This document shows, piece after piece, positions 55,200-62,681 of a DNA stretch of 64,000 nt (the first letter of the stretch is position 1; each line of letters begins with the position of its first letter). Position numbers and translations under genes: made by a program. Under the pieces are notes generated by a model. That model had not been told where the DNA came from. It saw only the letters and a program-made list of their open reading frames with translations, and did not search any database. The DNA comes from Desulfobacteraceae bacterium (GTDB lineage Bacteria; Desulfobacterota; Desulfobacteria; Desulfobacterales; Desulfosalsimonadaceae), in NCBI GenBank assembly GCA_003599885.1, contig QZKW01000083.1, positions 30,583 to 94,582 of the forward strand, written 5' to 3'.

Positions 55200-55895
55200 A
55201 TGAAAAAGAAAGCGTTGATGTCATGGAGCAGCGGAAAAGACAGTGCATGGGCATTATATCAATTGCAGCAGAATCCGGAAATTGATTTAGTTGGTCTTTT
55301 TTGCACGGTTAACAAGGCGTTTGATCGTGTGGCCATGCATGGGGTAAGGGTTGAACTTTTACAAAAACAGGCGGAGAGCATTGGTCTTCCTCTGGAAATA
55401 ATTGAAATCCCCTATCCCTGCAGCAATGAGGAATATGAAAAAATAATGGGCGGGTTTGTTGAAAGAGCCAAAAACAACCAGATCGAGTATTTTGCTTTTG
55501 GGGATTTATTTCTTGAAGATATCCGCAAGTATCGGGAAGATAAGTTAAAAGACTCCGGAATTAAACCTGTTTTCCCCATCTGGGGGATGCCCACAGACAA
55601 ACTGGCAAGAGAAATGATTCGCAGCGGCCTGAGGACGATGATTACGTGCATCGACCCGAAACAAACGCCAAAAGAATTTGCCGGCAGGGAGTTCGATGCG
55701 CATTTTTTGGATTCGCTGCCTGAAACCATCGACCCCTGCGGCGAAAATGGGGAATTCCACAGTTTTGTGTTTGACGGTCCGATGTTTAAACAGCCGATTG
55801 AAATCGTTTTAGGGGATATCGTTCATCGGGATGACTTTGTATTTGCAGATATTTTGCCAAAAAGCCTTTGCGCCGCTCGGGAAGCGGCCGGTTAA
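55200..55895 (+). CDS. Dph6-like ATP-binding domain protein (diphthine-ammonia ligase family)
   Basis: 231 residues. SWSSGKDSAWALYQL is the PP-loop, and GDLFLEDIRKYREDKL (about 100) and PCGENGEFHSFVFDGP (about 180) are the family's typical blocks. In eukaryotes and archaea Dph6 amidates diphthine on EF2; bacteria have no diphthamide, so this member has another, unknown substrate. Good AAAGCGGAAA leader before the ATG. Confidence 0.9.
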   Translation: MKKKALMSWSSGKDSAWALYQLQQNPEIDLVGLFCTVNKAFDRVAMHGVRVELLQKQAESIGLPLEIIEIPYPCSNEEYEKIMGGFVERAKNNQIEYFAFGDLFLEDIRKYREDKLKDSGIKPVFPIWGMPTDKLAREMIRSGLRTMITCIDPKQTPKEFAGREFDAHFLDSLPETIDPCGENGEFHSFVFDGPMFKQPIEIVLGDIVHRDDFVFADILPKSLCAAREAAG

Positions 55896-55910
55896 GCTGA
55901 TAAAAAGAAA

Positions 55911-56702
55911 ATGAGCCGTATCAAGACTCTCGAATTTAAAATTAAAATTCCCGGCGGAACTATCTATGCCAGGAAATGGATGCCGGACAAGGCCTCATCT
56001 GGCGTTCCTGTTGTATTGCTTCATGATTCGCTGGGCAGCGTTGATTTATGGCGGGATTTTCCGGAAATCCTTGCAAAAAGACTGTCGCGGGATGTTTTTG
56101 CGTATGATCGTCTTGGATTTGGAAAATCCGATGCCCGCAATGAACTGCCATCCCTTGATTTTATCGAAGAAGAGTCGACCATATATTTTCCGATGGTTAA
56201 ATCCGGTCTTTCGATTTCAAAATATATTCTTTTTGGTCATAGTGTCGGCGGAGCCATGTCAATCAATATCGCTTCACGTGATAATGATTGCAAAGGGGTG
56301 ATCACGGCAGCATCCCAGGCATTCGTGGAGAAGCGGACTGTCAGGGGCATTGAAGCGGCCAGGAGAGAATTTGAACAGTCCGGACAACTTGAACGTTTAG
56401 AAAAATGGCATGGCAAAAAGGCAAAATGGGTGCTGGATGCCTGGACCAGTGTATGGCTTTCTCCGGAATTTTCTGAGTGGAGTTTGGAAGGGTGCATCGG
56501 AAAACTGATGTGCCCTGTATTGGCTATTCATGGGGATAAAGATGAATATGGTTCCAATGCATTTCCTGAATTTATCGCCGGTAAGGCAGGCGGCATCTCA
56601 GAAAAACGTATTATTCATGATTGCGGACATATGCCGCATAAAGAAAAAACGGACACAGTCATCAATTCTGTTAAAAAGTTTATGGCCGCCAATGGGTTGT
56701 AA
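55911..56702 (+). CDS. Alpha/beta hydrolase
   Basis: 263 residues. The nucleophile elbow is FGHSVGGAMS (about 105), the acid Asp in AIHGDKDEYG (about 210) and the His in DCGHMPHKEK (about 240), a complete triad. Sixteen bases separate it from the Dph6-like gene, suggesting one operon. Substrate unknown. Confidence 0.88.
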   Translation: MSRIKTLEFKIKIPGGTIYARKWMPDKASSGVPVVLLHDSLGSVDLWRDFPEILAKRLSRDVFAYDRLGFGKSDARNELPSLDFIEEESTIYFPMVKSGLSISKYILFGHSVGGAMSINIASRDNDCKGVITAASQAFVEKRTVRGIEAARREFEQSGQLERLEKWHGKKAKWVLDAWTSVWLSPEFSEWSLEGCIGKLMCPVLAIHGDKDEYGSNAFPEFIAGKAGGISEKRIIHDCGHMPHKEKTDTVINSVKKFMAANGL

Positions 56703-56724
56703 AGGAATGGAAGGACTGGTAAAA

Positions 56725-57582
56725 TCAAAGGGTGAAGGCGTTTAACGACGCATTTGCCAGATCGAGATGCAGGAGGCGGTTGCCTGTGCTGGGGCCGCGC
56801 CCAAGCAGGATGTTCAATACGGCCATGGCCTGGAATGTGGCGATGAGGGCCGGGGCAAGGGCCGGGGTTCCGAGAAGATTTTCAGCGGACGACGGCTCCG
56901 GGCCGTCCGGTTTTTCTGAAGAGTAGAGGGCTTCCATTCCTGTGTCGCCGGGAAAGACCGTCAGCACCCGCCCTTCAAATCCGGCCACAGCGCCGTGAAT
57001 CAGGGGAATGCCCAAATCGCTGGCGAGGGAGGCCAGAAAAAGGCGGTCTTTGGCGGAATCAAGGGCGTCCACCACCACGTTTGTTTTTGAAAACAAGGGT
57101 TTCTGGCCGGGGTCGGTGATTGCGATGGCGTGGGCGCTGACCTCCACGGCGGGATTGATCATGGCGACTTGCCGGGCGGCTTCTTCCGCCTTGAGTACAT
57201 TCAGATTATCGGAAGAGCTGAGGGTCTGACGGTTCAGATTGGTTTCATCAAAGGCATCGGGGTCAAAGACCAGAAGCCTGCCAATACCCAGCCGCGCCAG
57301 ATGCACGATCACCTGGCCCCCCAGTCCGCCGCAGCCCGCTACCGCGACTTCGGATTCCGCCAGAATAATTTGTTCATCAAGGCTGATGGCCGGGCTGTTT
57401 CGCAGATACCGGAGCGGCGTGATGCCCATTTTTAAGCACTGAATGCACACTTCACGGACCGGTTGCCGGTGCTTTTCCGCGATGGCCGCCATGTCCCTGT
57501 CGCTGATGGTCCGGACATCCTGACCCGTGTGGTGTTTCCGGGACTGCCATGTTGCTTCAATGTCCGCCGCAATCTCCCGCAC
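56725..57582 (-). CDS. ThiF/MoeB/HesA-family E1-like adenylyltransferase
   Basis: 285 residues. VAGCGGLGGQVIVHLARLG (about 80) binds ATP and LVFDPDAFDETNLNRQ (about 105) is the conserved Asp/Arg block. The zinc-binding double CxxC of MoeB is absent at the C terminus; only CIQC occurs near the start. It adenylates the C-terminal glycine of a ubiquitin-like partner, almost certainly the MoaD-like protein encoded just before it. Its GTG overlaps that gene's stop (TAGTG). Confidence 0.9.
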   Translation of the reverse strand: MREIAADIEATWQSRKHHTGQDVRTISDRDMAAIAEKHRQPVREVCIQCLKMGITPLRYLRNSPAISLDEQIILAESEVAVAGCGGLGGQVIVHLARLGIGRLLVFDPDAFDETNLNRQTLSSSDNLNVLKAEEAARQVAMINPAVEVSAHAIAITDPGQKPLFSKTNVVVDALDSAKDRLFLASLASDLGIPLIHGAVAGFEGRVLTVFPGDTGMEALYSSEKPDGPEPSSAENLLGTPALAPALIATFQAMAVLNILLGRGPSTGNRLLHLDLANASLNAFTL

Positions 57583-57821
57583 TATCCGCCTCCGATGGGC
57601 GGAAAGAAACCCACCCGGTCGCCGTCTTTGACGGCTGTGTCGATTTGCGCGTGAATCCCGTTCAGGAAAATCAGCTTGATTTCCTTACGGGGGATGTTCA
57701 GGGCGTCCGCAATCTGCCCCACCGAAACCGGTGACGGCAGTTCCACGACCCCGTCAGCTGAAAGCAGCGGATGCGCGGCGTATTTTGCAAGGGATGCAAA
57801 GACTTTGAGTTCAACCCTCAT
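57582..57821 (-). CDS. MoaD/ThiS-like sulfur-carrier protein with C-terminal GG
   Basis: 79 residues of beta-grasp fold ending in FFPPIGGG, the diglycine tail that is thiocarboxylated. VGQIADALNI and IFLNGIHAQI match MoaD-type domains. It should donate sulfur for the tungsten/molybdenum pyranopterin. Overlaps the upstream carrier by 11 bp and the ThiF-like gene by one base. Confidence 0.9.
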   Translation of the reverse strand: MRVELKVFASLAKYAAHPLLSADGVVELPSPVSVGQIADALNIPRKEIKLIFLNGIHAQIDTAVKDGDRVGFFPPIGGG

Positions 57822-58125
57822 TCTGTTTTTTTCCTAAAGAGTCAGGGACCTTTTTGACAATTCCCAGAAGCAGCCGGTAGGGCCCCGGTGTGCCCGGAGG
57901 GAACGCGGCAACGCGGTCGCCATCGTTAAGCAGGGTGTCCGCCGGGGCGATTTTTCCATTCACAAACACCCCTTCAATCTCTTCATCACGGATGTTCATA
58001 TTCCGTAATACATCTTTTACCCGCTGTCCCTCTGAAAAAGGGACGCGGGCATTGGTGCAGGGGATGTTCTTTTCCTTCAGCTGTTTCTGGAGAAAGGAAA
58101 AGGCGTTGAAAAGGATTGTGCCCAT
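57811..58125 (-). CDS. MoaD-like beta-grasp protein lacking a terminal diglycine
   Basis: 104 residues. The fold is MoaD-like (VKDVLRNMNI, GVFVNGKIAPADTLLNDGD, VAAFPPGTPG), but the chain runs about 25 residues past the usual diglycine and ends KKQNEG. It probably acts as a structural or regulatory partner of the oxidoreductase and not as a sulfur carrier, unless it is trimmed. One base separates it from the oxidoreductase gene. Confidence 0.82.
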   Translation of the reverse strand: MGTILFNAFSFLQKQLKEKNIPCTNARVPFSEGQRVKDVLRNMNIRDEEIEGVFVNGKIAPADTLLNDGDRVAAFPPGTPGPYRLLLGIVKKVPDSLGKKQNEG

Positions 58126-58126
58126 A

Positions 58127-59854
58127 TCAGAAGGTTTTGGCCTTCATCAGCTCATCATCGGTGAAATCCCAGGTGGTGTTATGGGGCGGAAAAACCTCCT
58201 TGAACATGTCCGGGAGCCGGTCGTCTTTTGCGGTGAATCCAGCCAGCCGGTTGAATTCGTGTTCATCCTTCAGGATGGAGATCCCCAGCTGGACCACATC
58301 ACTGGCGCCAAGGGACAATCCATACTGGGCATTCAGCATGTCCACGATCAGTTGCAGGCCTTCGGCATGGTCCAGGACCGGGAACGCCACAAAAAGACAC
58401 AGCCCTGCGGCATCGATGGCGGCGGTTGCAATCTGAAGATCTTTGGAGATTTCCACATTGTGCTCTTTTTTAAGCGGGTCAATGGTCCCGCCCACATTCA
58501 GGATATTCTGGCAGACGCCGTAACCTGCCGTATGGTCCGCACCCATGGGCGTGGTGGCGTAGGTGACGCCCACGGCCTTGACAGCCCGGGGATCATAGGC
58601 CGGAAGGGCCTGCTTTTTGACAACCGGCACCCGGTCAACGCCTAAGGCCTGGCCAGTGAATGCTGCGCCGTTGCCGATGATTTTTCCCATGGGATCACCA
58701 GTGCCCACTTTCTTTAACAGTTCAATGGCGGCCTTGCTGTCGCCCCATGGGATCAGCCCGCCTTCCATGGCAACGCCGATGGTCACGCCGGTTTCAATGG
58801 TATCGACGCCGACGTCGTCGCAGAGCCGGTCCATTCTGGCGATGTCGTCCAGGTCCTTGATCATGCAGTGTGCCCCAAACGCCCAGATGGTTTCGTATTC
58901 AAAGCCAGAGGTCAGATAATTGTTGTCCTTGTCATGGTAAACCTGGGAACAGCGGATCACGCAGCCCGGATGACAGCCTTCGGACACGATGCCTCCGCGT
59001 TGTTCGATATTGGCGGCAAGCGTTTCCCCGCTGATGTCACCAGCAAACTCGAACCGGCCGCTTCTGAAATTTTGGGTGGGCAGAGCACCGGCTTCATTGA
59101 TGACATTCACCAGAACCGCCGTGCCGTAAGCCGGAAGACCCTGGCCGGAAACCGGATGGTTTCTCAAAAGGTCCGCCCATTTCTGGTTGGCGGCTTTGAA
59201 GGCGTCGGGATCATGAAGGGTCAGTTTGTCCGCTCCGCCGTCGTCCACCACAATGGCTTTGATTTTTTTGGAGCCCATGACGGCCCCCAGCCCGCCCCGT
59301 CCTGCGGCGCGTCCGGGATGGCCCTTGGGGTCCGCGAACTGGATGGACGCCCCTGTCAGCCGTTGTTCACCGGCAGGACCGATGCTTGCCACCCCCACGC
59401 GTTTGCCGAACCGTTCCCAGAGCTTTGCGATCATGTCTCCGTTGGTTGTGCCCAGGTAGTCGTCTGCCGGAAGGATTTCCACGGAATCCTTTTTGATTAC
59501 AATGATGGAATAGGCGTCATCAATGGGTTTGTCCTCAAGAACCAGGGCTTTGATGCCCAGGCGGGCCAGTTTCTGGGAAACCAGGCCGCCGGTGTTGCTT
59601 TCCTTGATACCGCCGGTGAGGGGTGATTTGGCCCCGATAGACAGCCGCCCGGAATTTGCCGCCGGTGTTCCGGAAAGAAGGCCCGGCGCAAAAATCAGTT
59701 TGTTAAATTGGCTCAAGGGATGGCAGGTGGCGGGCACTTCGTTTAAAATCATTTTTGAGGTCAGGGCCCTGCCGCCAAGGGCCTGGAGTTCAGGGGAAGG
59801 GGATTCAAAGGAATAGCGTTTTTCTCTGGTATTGATTCTTAAAATGCGTGACAT
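58127..59854 (-). CDS. aor: Tungsten-type aldehyde:ferredoxin oxidoreductase
   Basis: 575 residues. The N-terminal domain shows GGRALTSKMIL and RLSIGAKSPLTGG; cluster ligands CHPGCVIRC (about 293) and the distal Cys in DAAGLCLFVAF (about 490) bind the 4Fe-4S near the pyranopterin. It oxidises aldehydes to acids with ferredoxin, or the reverse. The ATG at 59854 has AAGGAG six bases upstream, better than the ATG at 59860. First gene of an operon with two MoaD-like proteins and a ThiF-like enzyme, a known set for tungstopterin assembly. Confidence 0.95.
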   Translation of the reverse strand: MSRILRINTREKRYSFESPSPELQALGGRALTSKMILNEVPATCHPLSQFNKLIFAPGLLSGTPAANSGRLSIGAKSPLTGGIKESNTGGLVSQKLARLGIKALVLEDKPIDDAYSIIVIKKDSVEILPADDYLGTTNGDMIAKLWERFGKRVGVASIGPAGEQRLTGASIQFADPKGHPGRAAGRGGLGAVMGSKKIKAIVVDDGGADKLTLHDPDAFKAANQKWADLLRNHPVSGQGLPAYGTAVLVNVINEAGALPTQNFRSGRFEFAGDISGETLAANIEQRGGIVSEGCHPGCVIRCSQVYHDKDNNYLTSGFEYETIWAFGAHCMIKDLDDIARMDRLCDDVGVDTIETGVTIGVAMEGGLIPWGDSKAAIELLKKVGTGDPMGKIIGNGAAFTGQALGVDRVPVVKKQALPAYDPRAVKAVGVTYATTPMGADHTAGYGVCQNILNVGGTIDPLKKEHNVEISKDLQIATAAIDAAGLCLFVAFPVLDHAEGLQLIVDMLNAQYGLSLGASDVVQLGISILKDEHEFNRLAGFTAKDDRLPDMFKEVFPPHNTTWDFTDDELMKAKTF

Positions 59855-59906
59855 GGTCATCTCCTTTTTTTCAAATGATTGAAGACATGGTGCATTATAT
59901 CGGCAT

Positions 59907-60569
59907 TCAGGTTTGTTTGTCTAATTTTTCTGATAACTGCCAGCAGCGGACGGTGAGATTCTGATCCAGCTCAATCATTACCCCTCGGCCTGTCGCTGGC
60001 ATGCTGCAATTGACCACAGTGGTCCGGCCGATGGCTTTAACACCGGCGGCTTCATGAATATGACCGCAGATCAACAGTTTTGGCCGGGTTTTTTCCACAA
60101 TTTCCCGCACCATTTTCGATCCGGAATGAAACCGCCCCATCACCTGGTCCAGGACGCCCCAGGGCGGCGGATGAACCACCACTATGGTTTGGGAGTCGAT
60201 CATCGGGTACACGCGCTTCATCAGATTTTTTTCCCGAAACCGGACCCGGTTGCGAAACGGCAGGGGGATGGTTCCGGAAAGGCCCGTAAACGCTATGGAT
60301 TTTACGGTCACCCGGTTCAGGTGCAGGGATGCCAGGTTTGAAAATTTTTCAAAGTGTTTTTCAATATATCCGGGATCGGAATTGCCCCGCACCATGAGTA
60401 CGGGCAGGGACATTGCGTTTAATTGCGCAAACGTTTTTTCCGGATGAAGATAGCTGATAATATCTCCCGCCACCACCACCACATCCGGGTAATGAACGGA
60501 TACCGTTCTTCGGATGTGTTCGATTCGTTCCGGATTTGCATGAATATCGGCCACCGCGTAAATCAGCAT
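59907..60569 (-). CDS. Calcineurin-like metallophosphoesterase
   Basis: 220 residues. AVADIHANPERIEHI, VVVAGDIIS, RGNSDPG, VVHPPPWG and ICGHIHEA give the complete dimetal phosphoesterase set in order. Cytosolic; substrate unknown. ATG 60569 is preferred over a TTG 18 bp upstream. In one long minus-strand run from the lipoprotein gene to the AOR operon. Confidence 0.9.
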   Translation of the reverse strand: MLIYAVADIHANPERIEHIRRTVSVHYPDVVVVAGDIISYLHPEKTFAQLNAMSLPVLMVRGNSDPGYIEKHFEKFSNLASLHLNRVTVKSIAFTGLSGTIPLPFRNRVRFREKNLMKRVYPMIDSQTIVVVHPPPWGVLDQVMGRFHSGSKMVREIVEKTRPKLLICGHIHEAAGVKAIGRTTVVNCSMPATGRGVMIELDQNLTVRCWQLSEKLDKQT

Positions 60570-60596
60570 ATGTCTTTGGTCCGGCAAAAGATTATT

Positions 60597-60845
60597 TCAG
60601 TCTTCCTTTAACGGCGTGAAGAGGAATTCCAGCCCGTTGACTTTAATTTCATAAATGTTTTTCAACAGTTCCCCCAGCTCCCCTTTGGGGAACCCCTTCT
60701 GGGAAAACCAGATAACATAGGGTTCCGGCAGGTCCACCAGCCGGACACCGGCGTATTTTCCATACGGCATGACGGCCTTTGCCAGTTTCAGCAAATACGC
60801 AGTGTCGGGCACCTGGCGTCCTGAAATATGACTATTTGAATTCAT
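60597..60845 (-). CDS. DUF3820-family small protein
   Basis: 82 residues. AVMPYGKYAGVRLVDLPEPY and WFSQKGFPKGELGELL are the family signatures. Function unproven; some relatives are called quorum-sensing-regulated factors. ATG overlaps the truC stop (ATGA), so the two are translationally coupled. Confidence 0.9.
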   Translation of the reverse strand: MNSNSHISGRQVPDTAYLLKLAKAVMPYGKYAGVRLVDLPEPYVIWFSQKGFPKGELGELLKNIYEIKVNGLEFLFTPLKED

Positions 60846-61573
60846 GATATATTCCAGTTAAATCGGTTCAAAATCAAAGCAAAATCAGGATGGGGCGCGG
60901 CCTGAATCGTAACGGGTTTCCCGGTCGCCGGGTGGGTGAATCTTAGTTCCACGGCCGAGAGCAACAGGCCGTGGCAGCCCAATTCCCGGGCAAAGAATTT
61001 GTTGTGAACGTCTTTGCCGTATTTTGTGTCGCCGACAATGGGATGGGAGATATGTTTCATGTGCTGCCGCAACTGATGCCGCCGTCCGGTTTCCGGATAC
61101 AGCGCAGCCAGAGAATACCGCGTGACGGGATATTTGTCCACACAAACCGGCAGCTCAACCGTTGCCAGCCGGACATAGCCGGTGACGGAATCCGGTCTTT
61201 TTTCTGTCGGTTGTCTTTCCTTTTGACTCAGAAACCGGTCGCGGACGTCTTTCACCGGATGGATAATGGTTCCTGTTTCCGGGATATAGCCCCGGACAAC
61301 CGCAAGGTATTTTTTGGTGACTTGACCTGTCTGAAACAAGGCGGAGGTTTGTTTCAGGGTTTCCGGGGAGAGCGCAAACAAAAGCACACCGGAGGTGGGC
61401 CGGTCCAGCCGGTGGACCGGGTAGACGTGCCGGTTGACCAGGTTGCGGACCATTTGAAGGGCAAACCGCTTTTCTTTTTTGTCGATGGGGCTGCGATGAA
61501 CGAGCAGTCCGGGGGGTTTGTTGACGGCGATAAAAGATTCGTCCCGGTATATGATTTCAAGGGGTTTATCCAT
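60842..61573 (-). CDS. truC: RluA-family tRNA pseudouridine synthase (TruC-like)
   Basis: 243 residues. HRLDRPTSGVLLF (about 54) holds the catalytic Asp; GRRHQLRQHMKHI near 163 is the family's second motif. Length and lack of an S4 domain fit TruC, which makes pseudouridine 65 in tRNA. I use ATG 61573; the open frame to 61753 overlaps the glyoxalase gene. Confidence 0.88.
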   Translation of the reverse strand: MDKPLEIIYRDESFIAVNKPPGLLVHRSPIDKKEKRFALQMVRNLVNRHVYPVHRLDRPTSGVLLFALSPETLKQTSALFQTGQVTKKYLAVVRGYIPETGTIIHPVKDVRDRFLSQKERQPTEKRPDSVTGYVRLATVELPVCVDKYPVTRYSLAALYPETGRRHQLRQHMKHISHPIVGDTKYGKDVHNKFFARELGCHGLLLSAVELRFTHPATGKPVTIQAAPHPDFALILNRFNWNIS

Positions 61574-61598
61574 GGTTTCAATCGGCAGGCCGGGGGAC

Positions 61599-61967
61599 TT
61601 ATCCGGCGACGGACTGCCAGAATTCAATGCGGTTGCCTTCCGGGTCATGGATATAAAACACCCGTGCATTCCAGGGATGGTTTTTAATGGGGGAAGGCGA
61701 AAGGCCATTTTTAACGAACTGATCCCATTCGACGTCCAGATTGTTCGATTCAATTGACAGGGTAATGCCGTTTCCGGCGGCGGTTTTTATCGAGGCCTGC
61801 GCTTCATCGGCCACGCTCAAGCGGGAATCGCCGGAAACAATAAATTCAACAAACCAGTCATTGGAAAAAGAAACCGGCATCCGCAGTCCGTCGCGATAAA
61901 AAACGACCGCCTCCCGCCACTGCCGGCAATACAGGATGGTGTTTGCAGATTTAAACCGGTCCGTCAT
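61599..61967 (-). CDS. Glyoxalase/bleomycin-resistance (VOC) family protein
   Basis: 122 residues, one VOC domain pair: ILYCRQWREAVVFYRDGL at the N terminus and ARVFYIHDPEGNRIEFWQ at the end, with the Glu metal ligand in IEFW. Several usual metal-binding residues are missing, so the reaction is unclear. Part of the truC run. Confidence 0.88.
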   Translation of the reverse strand: MTDRFKSANTILYCRQWREAVVFYRDGLRMPVSFSNDWFVEFIVSGDSRLSVADEAQASIKTAAGNGITLSIESNNLDVEWDQFVKNGLSPSPIKNHPWNARVFYIHDPEGNRIEFWQSVAG

Positions 61968-61982
61968 GGTTCAGCAATAATT

Positions 61983-62441
61983 TTAGGGGCTCTGAACCGT
62001 ATCAAACGATACGGCCTGGATTTCAATTTTTTCCGGAATTTTTTCCGGCGGCACTTTTTCACTGGTAAAATAGAAAGCGACTTCTTCAAAGCTGAACTCA
62101 CTTTCTGCGCCCGCCGACAGATAGCTGATGATTTTTTTCTGGTTTTCCGTTTTTTCGCAATCGGAAGTAAACCATTTATGAGAAGTGAATTCGAGAACAC
62201 AGGATTTACAGTAGCCGGTCACCACCAGGCTTTTAACATCCAACTTGCCGGTGTTTTTAATTTTGCCTTTTGCGTCCAGCACATAGGAGTTTTCATGGGT
62301 TTGCCGAATGCTGTATTCGATATCTGATATGACAAGGCTTTTGGGGTCCGCCTTGACAGGTTCTTTACTGCATGAAAATAAAAAAATACCTGAAATCAAT
62401 ACGCAAGAGAACCATACGGTCATTCGGTTGCAACAAGTCAT
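61983..62441 (-). CDS. Lipoprotein, unknown function
   Basis: 152 residues. Signal peptide with lipobox IFLFSC; Cys about 24 is the lipidation site. A beta-rich domain follows (EYSIRQTHENSYVLDAKGKIKNTG-type, with a CKSC pair near 77). No family recognised. GGAGG stands before ATG 62441, fixing the start. First gene of a long minus-strand run. Confidence 0.8.
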   Translation of the reverse strand: MTCCNRMTVWFSCVLISGIFLFSCSKEPVKADPKSLVISDIEYSIRQTHENSYVLDAKGKIKNTGKLDVKSLVVTGYCKSCVLEFTSHKWFTSDCEKTENQKKIISYLSAGAESEFSFEEVAFYFTSEKVPPEKIPEKIEIQAVSFDTVQSP

Positions 62442-62681
62442 CGTTCCTCCATTCACCAGTTAAAGGGGTTGTTTGTTTGAAGGCTGTCTAAGGCAGGATG
62501 CAAAATGTTGAATTTAAAAAATAATATGCTTCATTTAAACGTTGCAGTCAAGATGAAGTTCGAAGGGCGCGAATATCAATACCCGGCGGATACTATTTGG
62601 CCGAAAATATCCGAATTGACAGGGCCGCTATATCCGGGTAATTATTAATCTCCAAGACTTCAAACAAAGGAGATTCCGTCA
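62442..62681. other. Divergent intergenic region with a promoter
   Basis: TTGACA at 62616-62621 and TAATTA at 62639-62644 with a 17-base spacer drive the rightward acyl-CoA synthetase gene; the ribosome site AAAGGAG follows. Left part shows nothing else. Confidence 0.5.

Noticed and set aside
58868..59626. 252-codon + strand frame opposite the aldehyde oxidoreductase gene
   Set aside because: Shadow of a strongly conserved gene without its own start signals.
60971..61687. 238-codon + strand frame opposite truC and the glyoxalase gene
   Set aside because: Composition of an antisense shadow, spanning two real genes.
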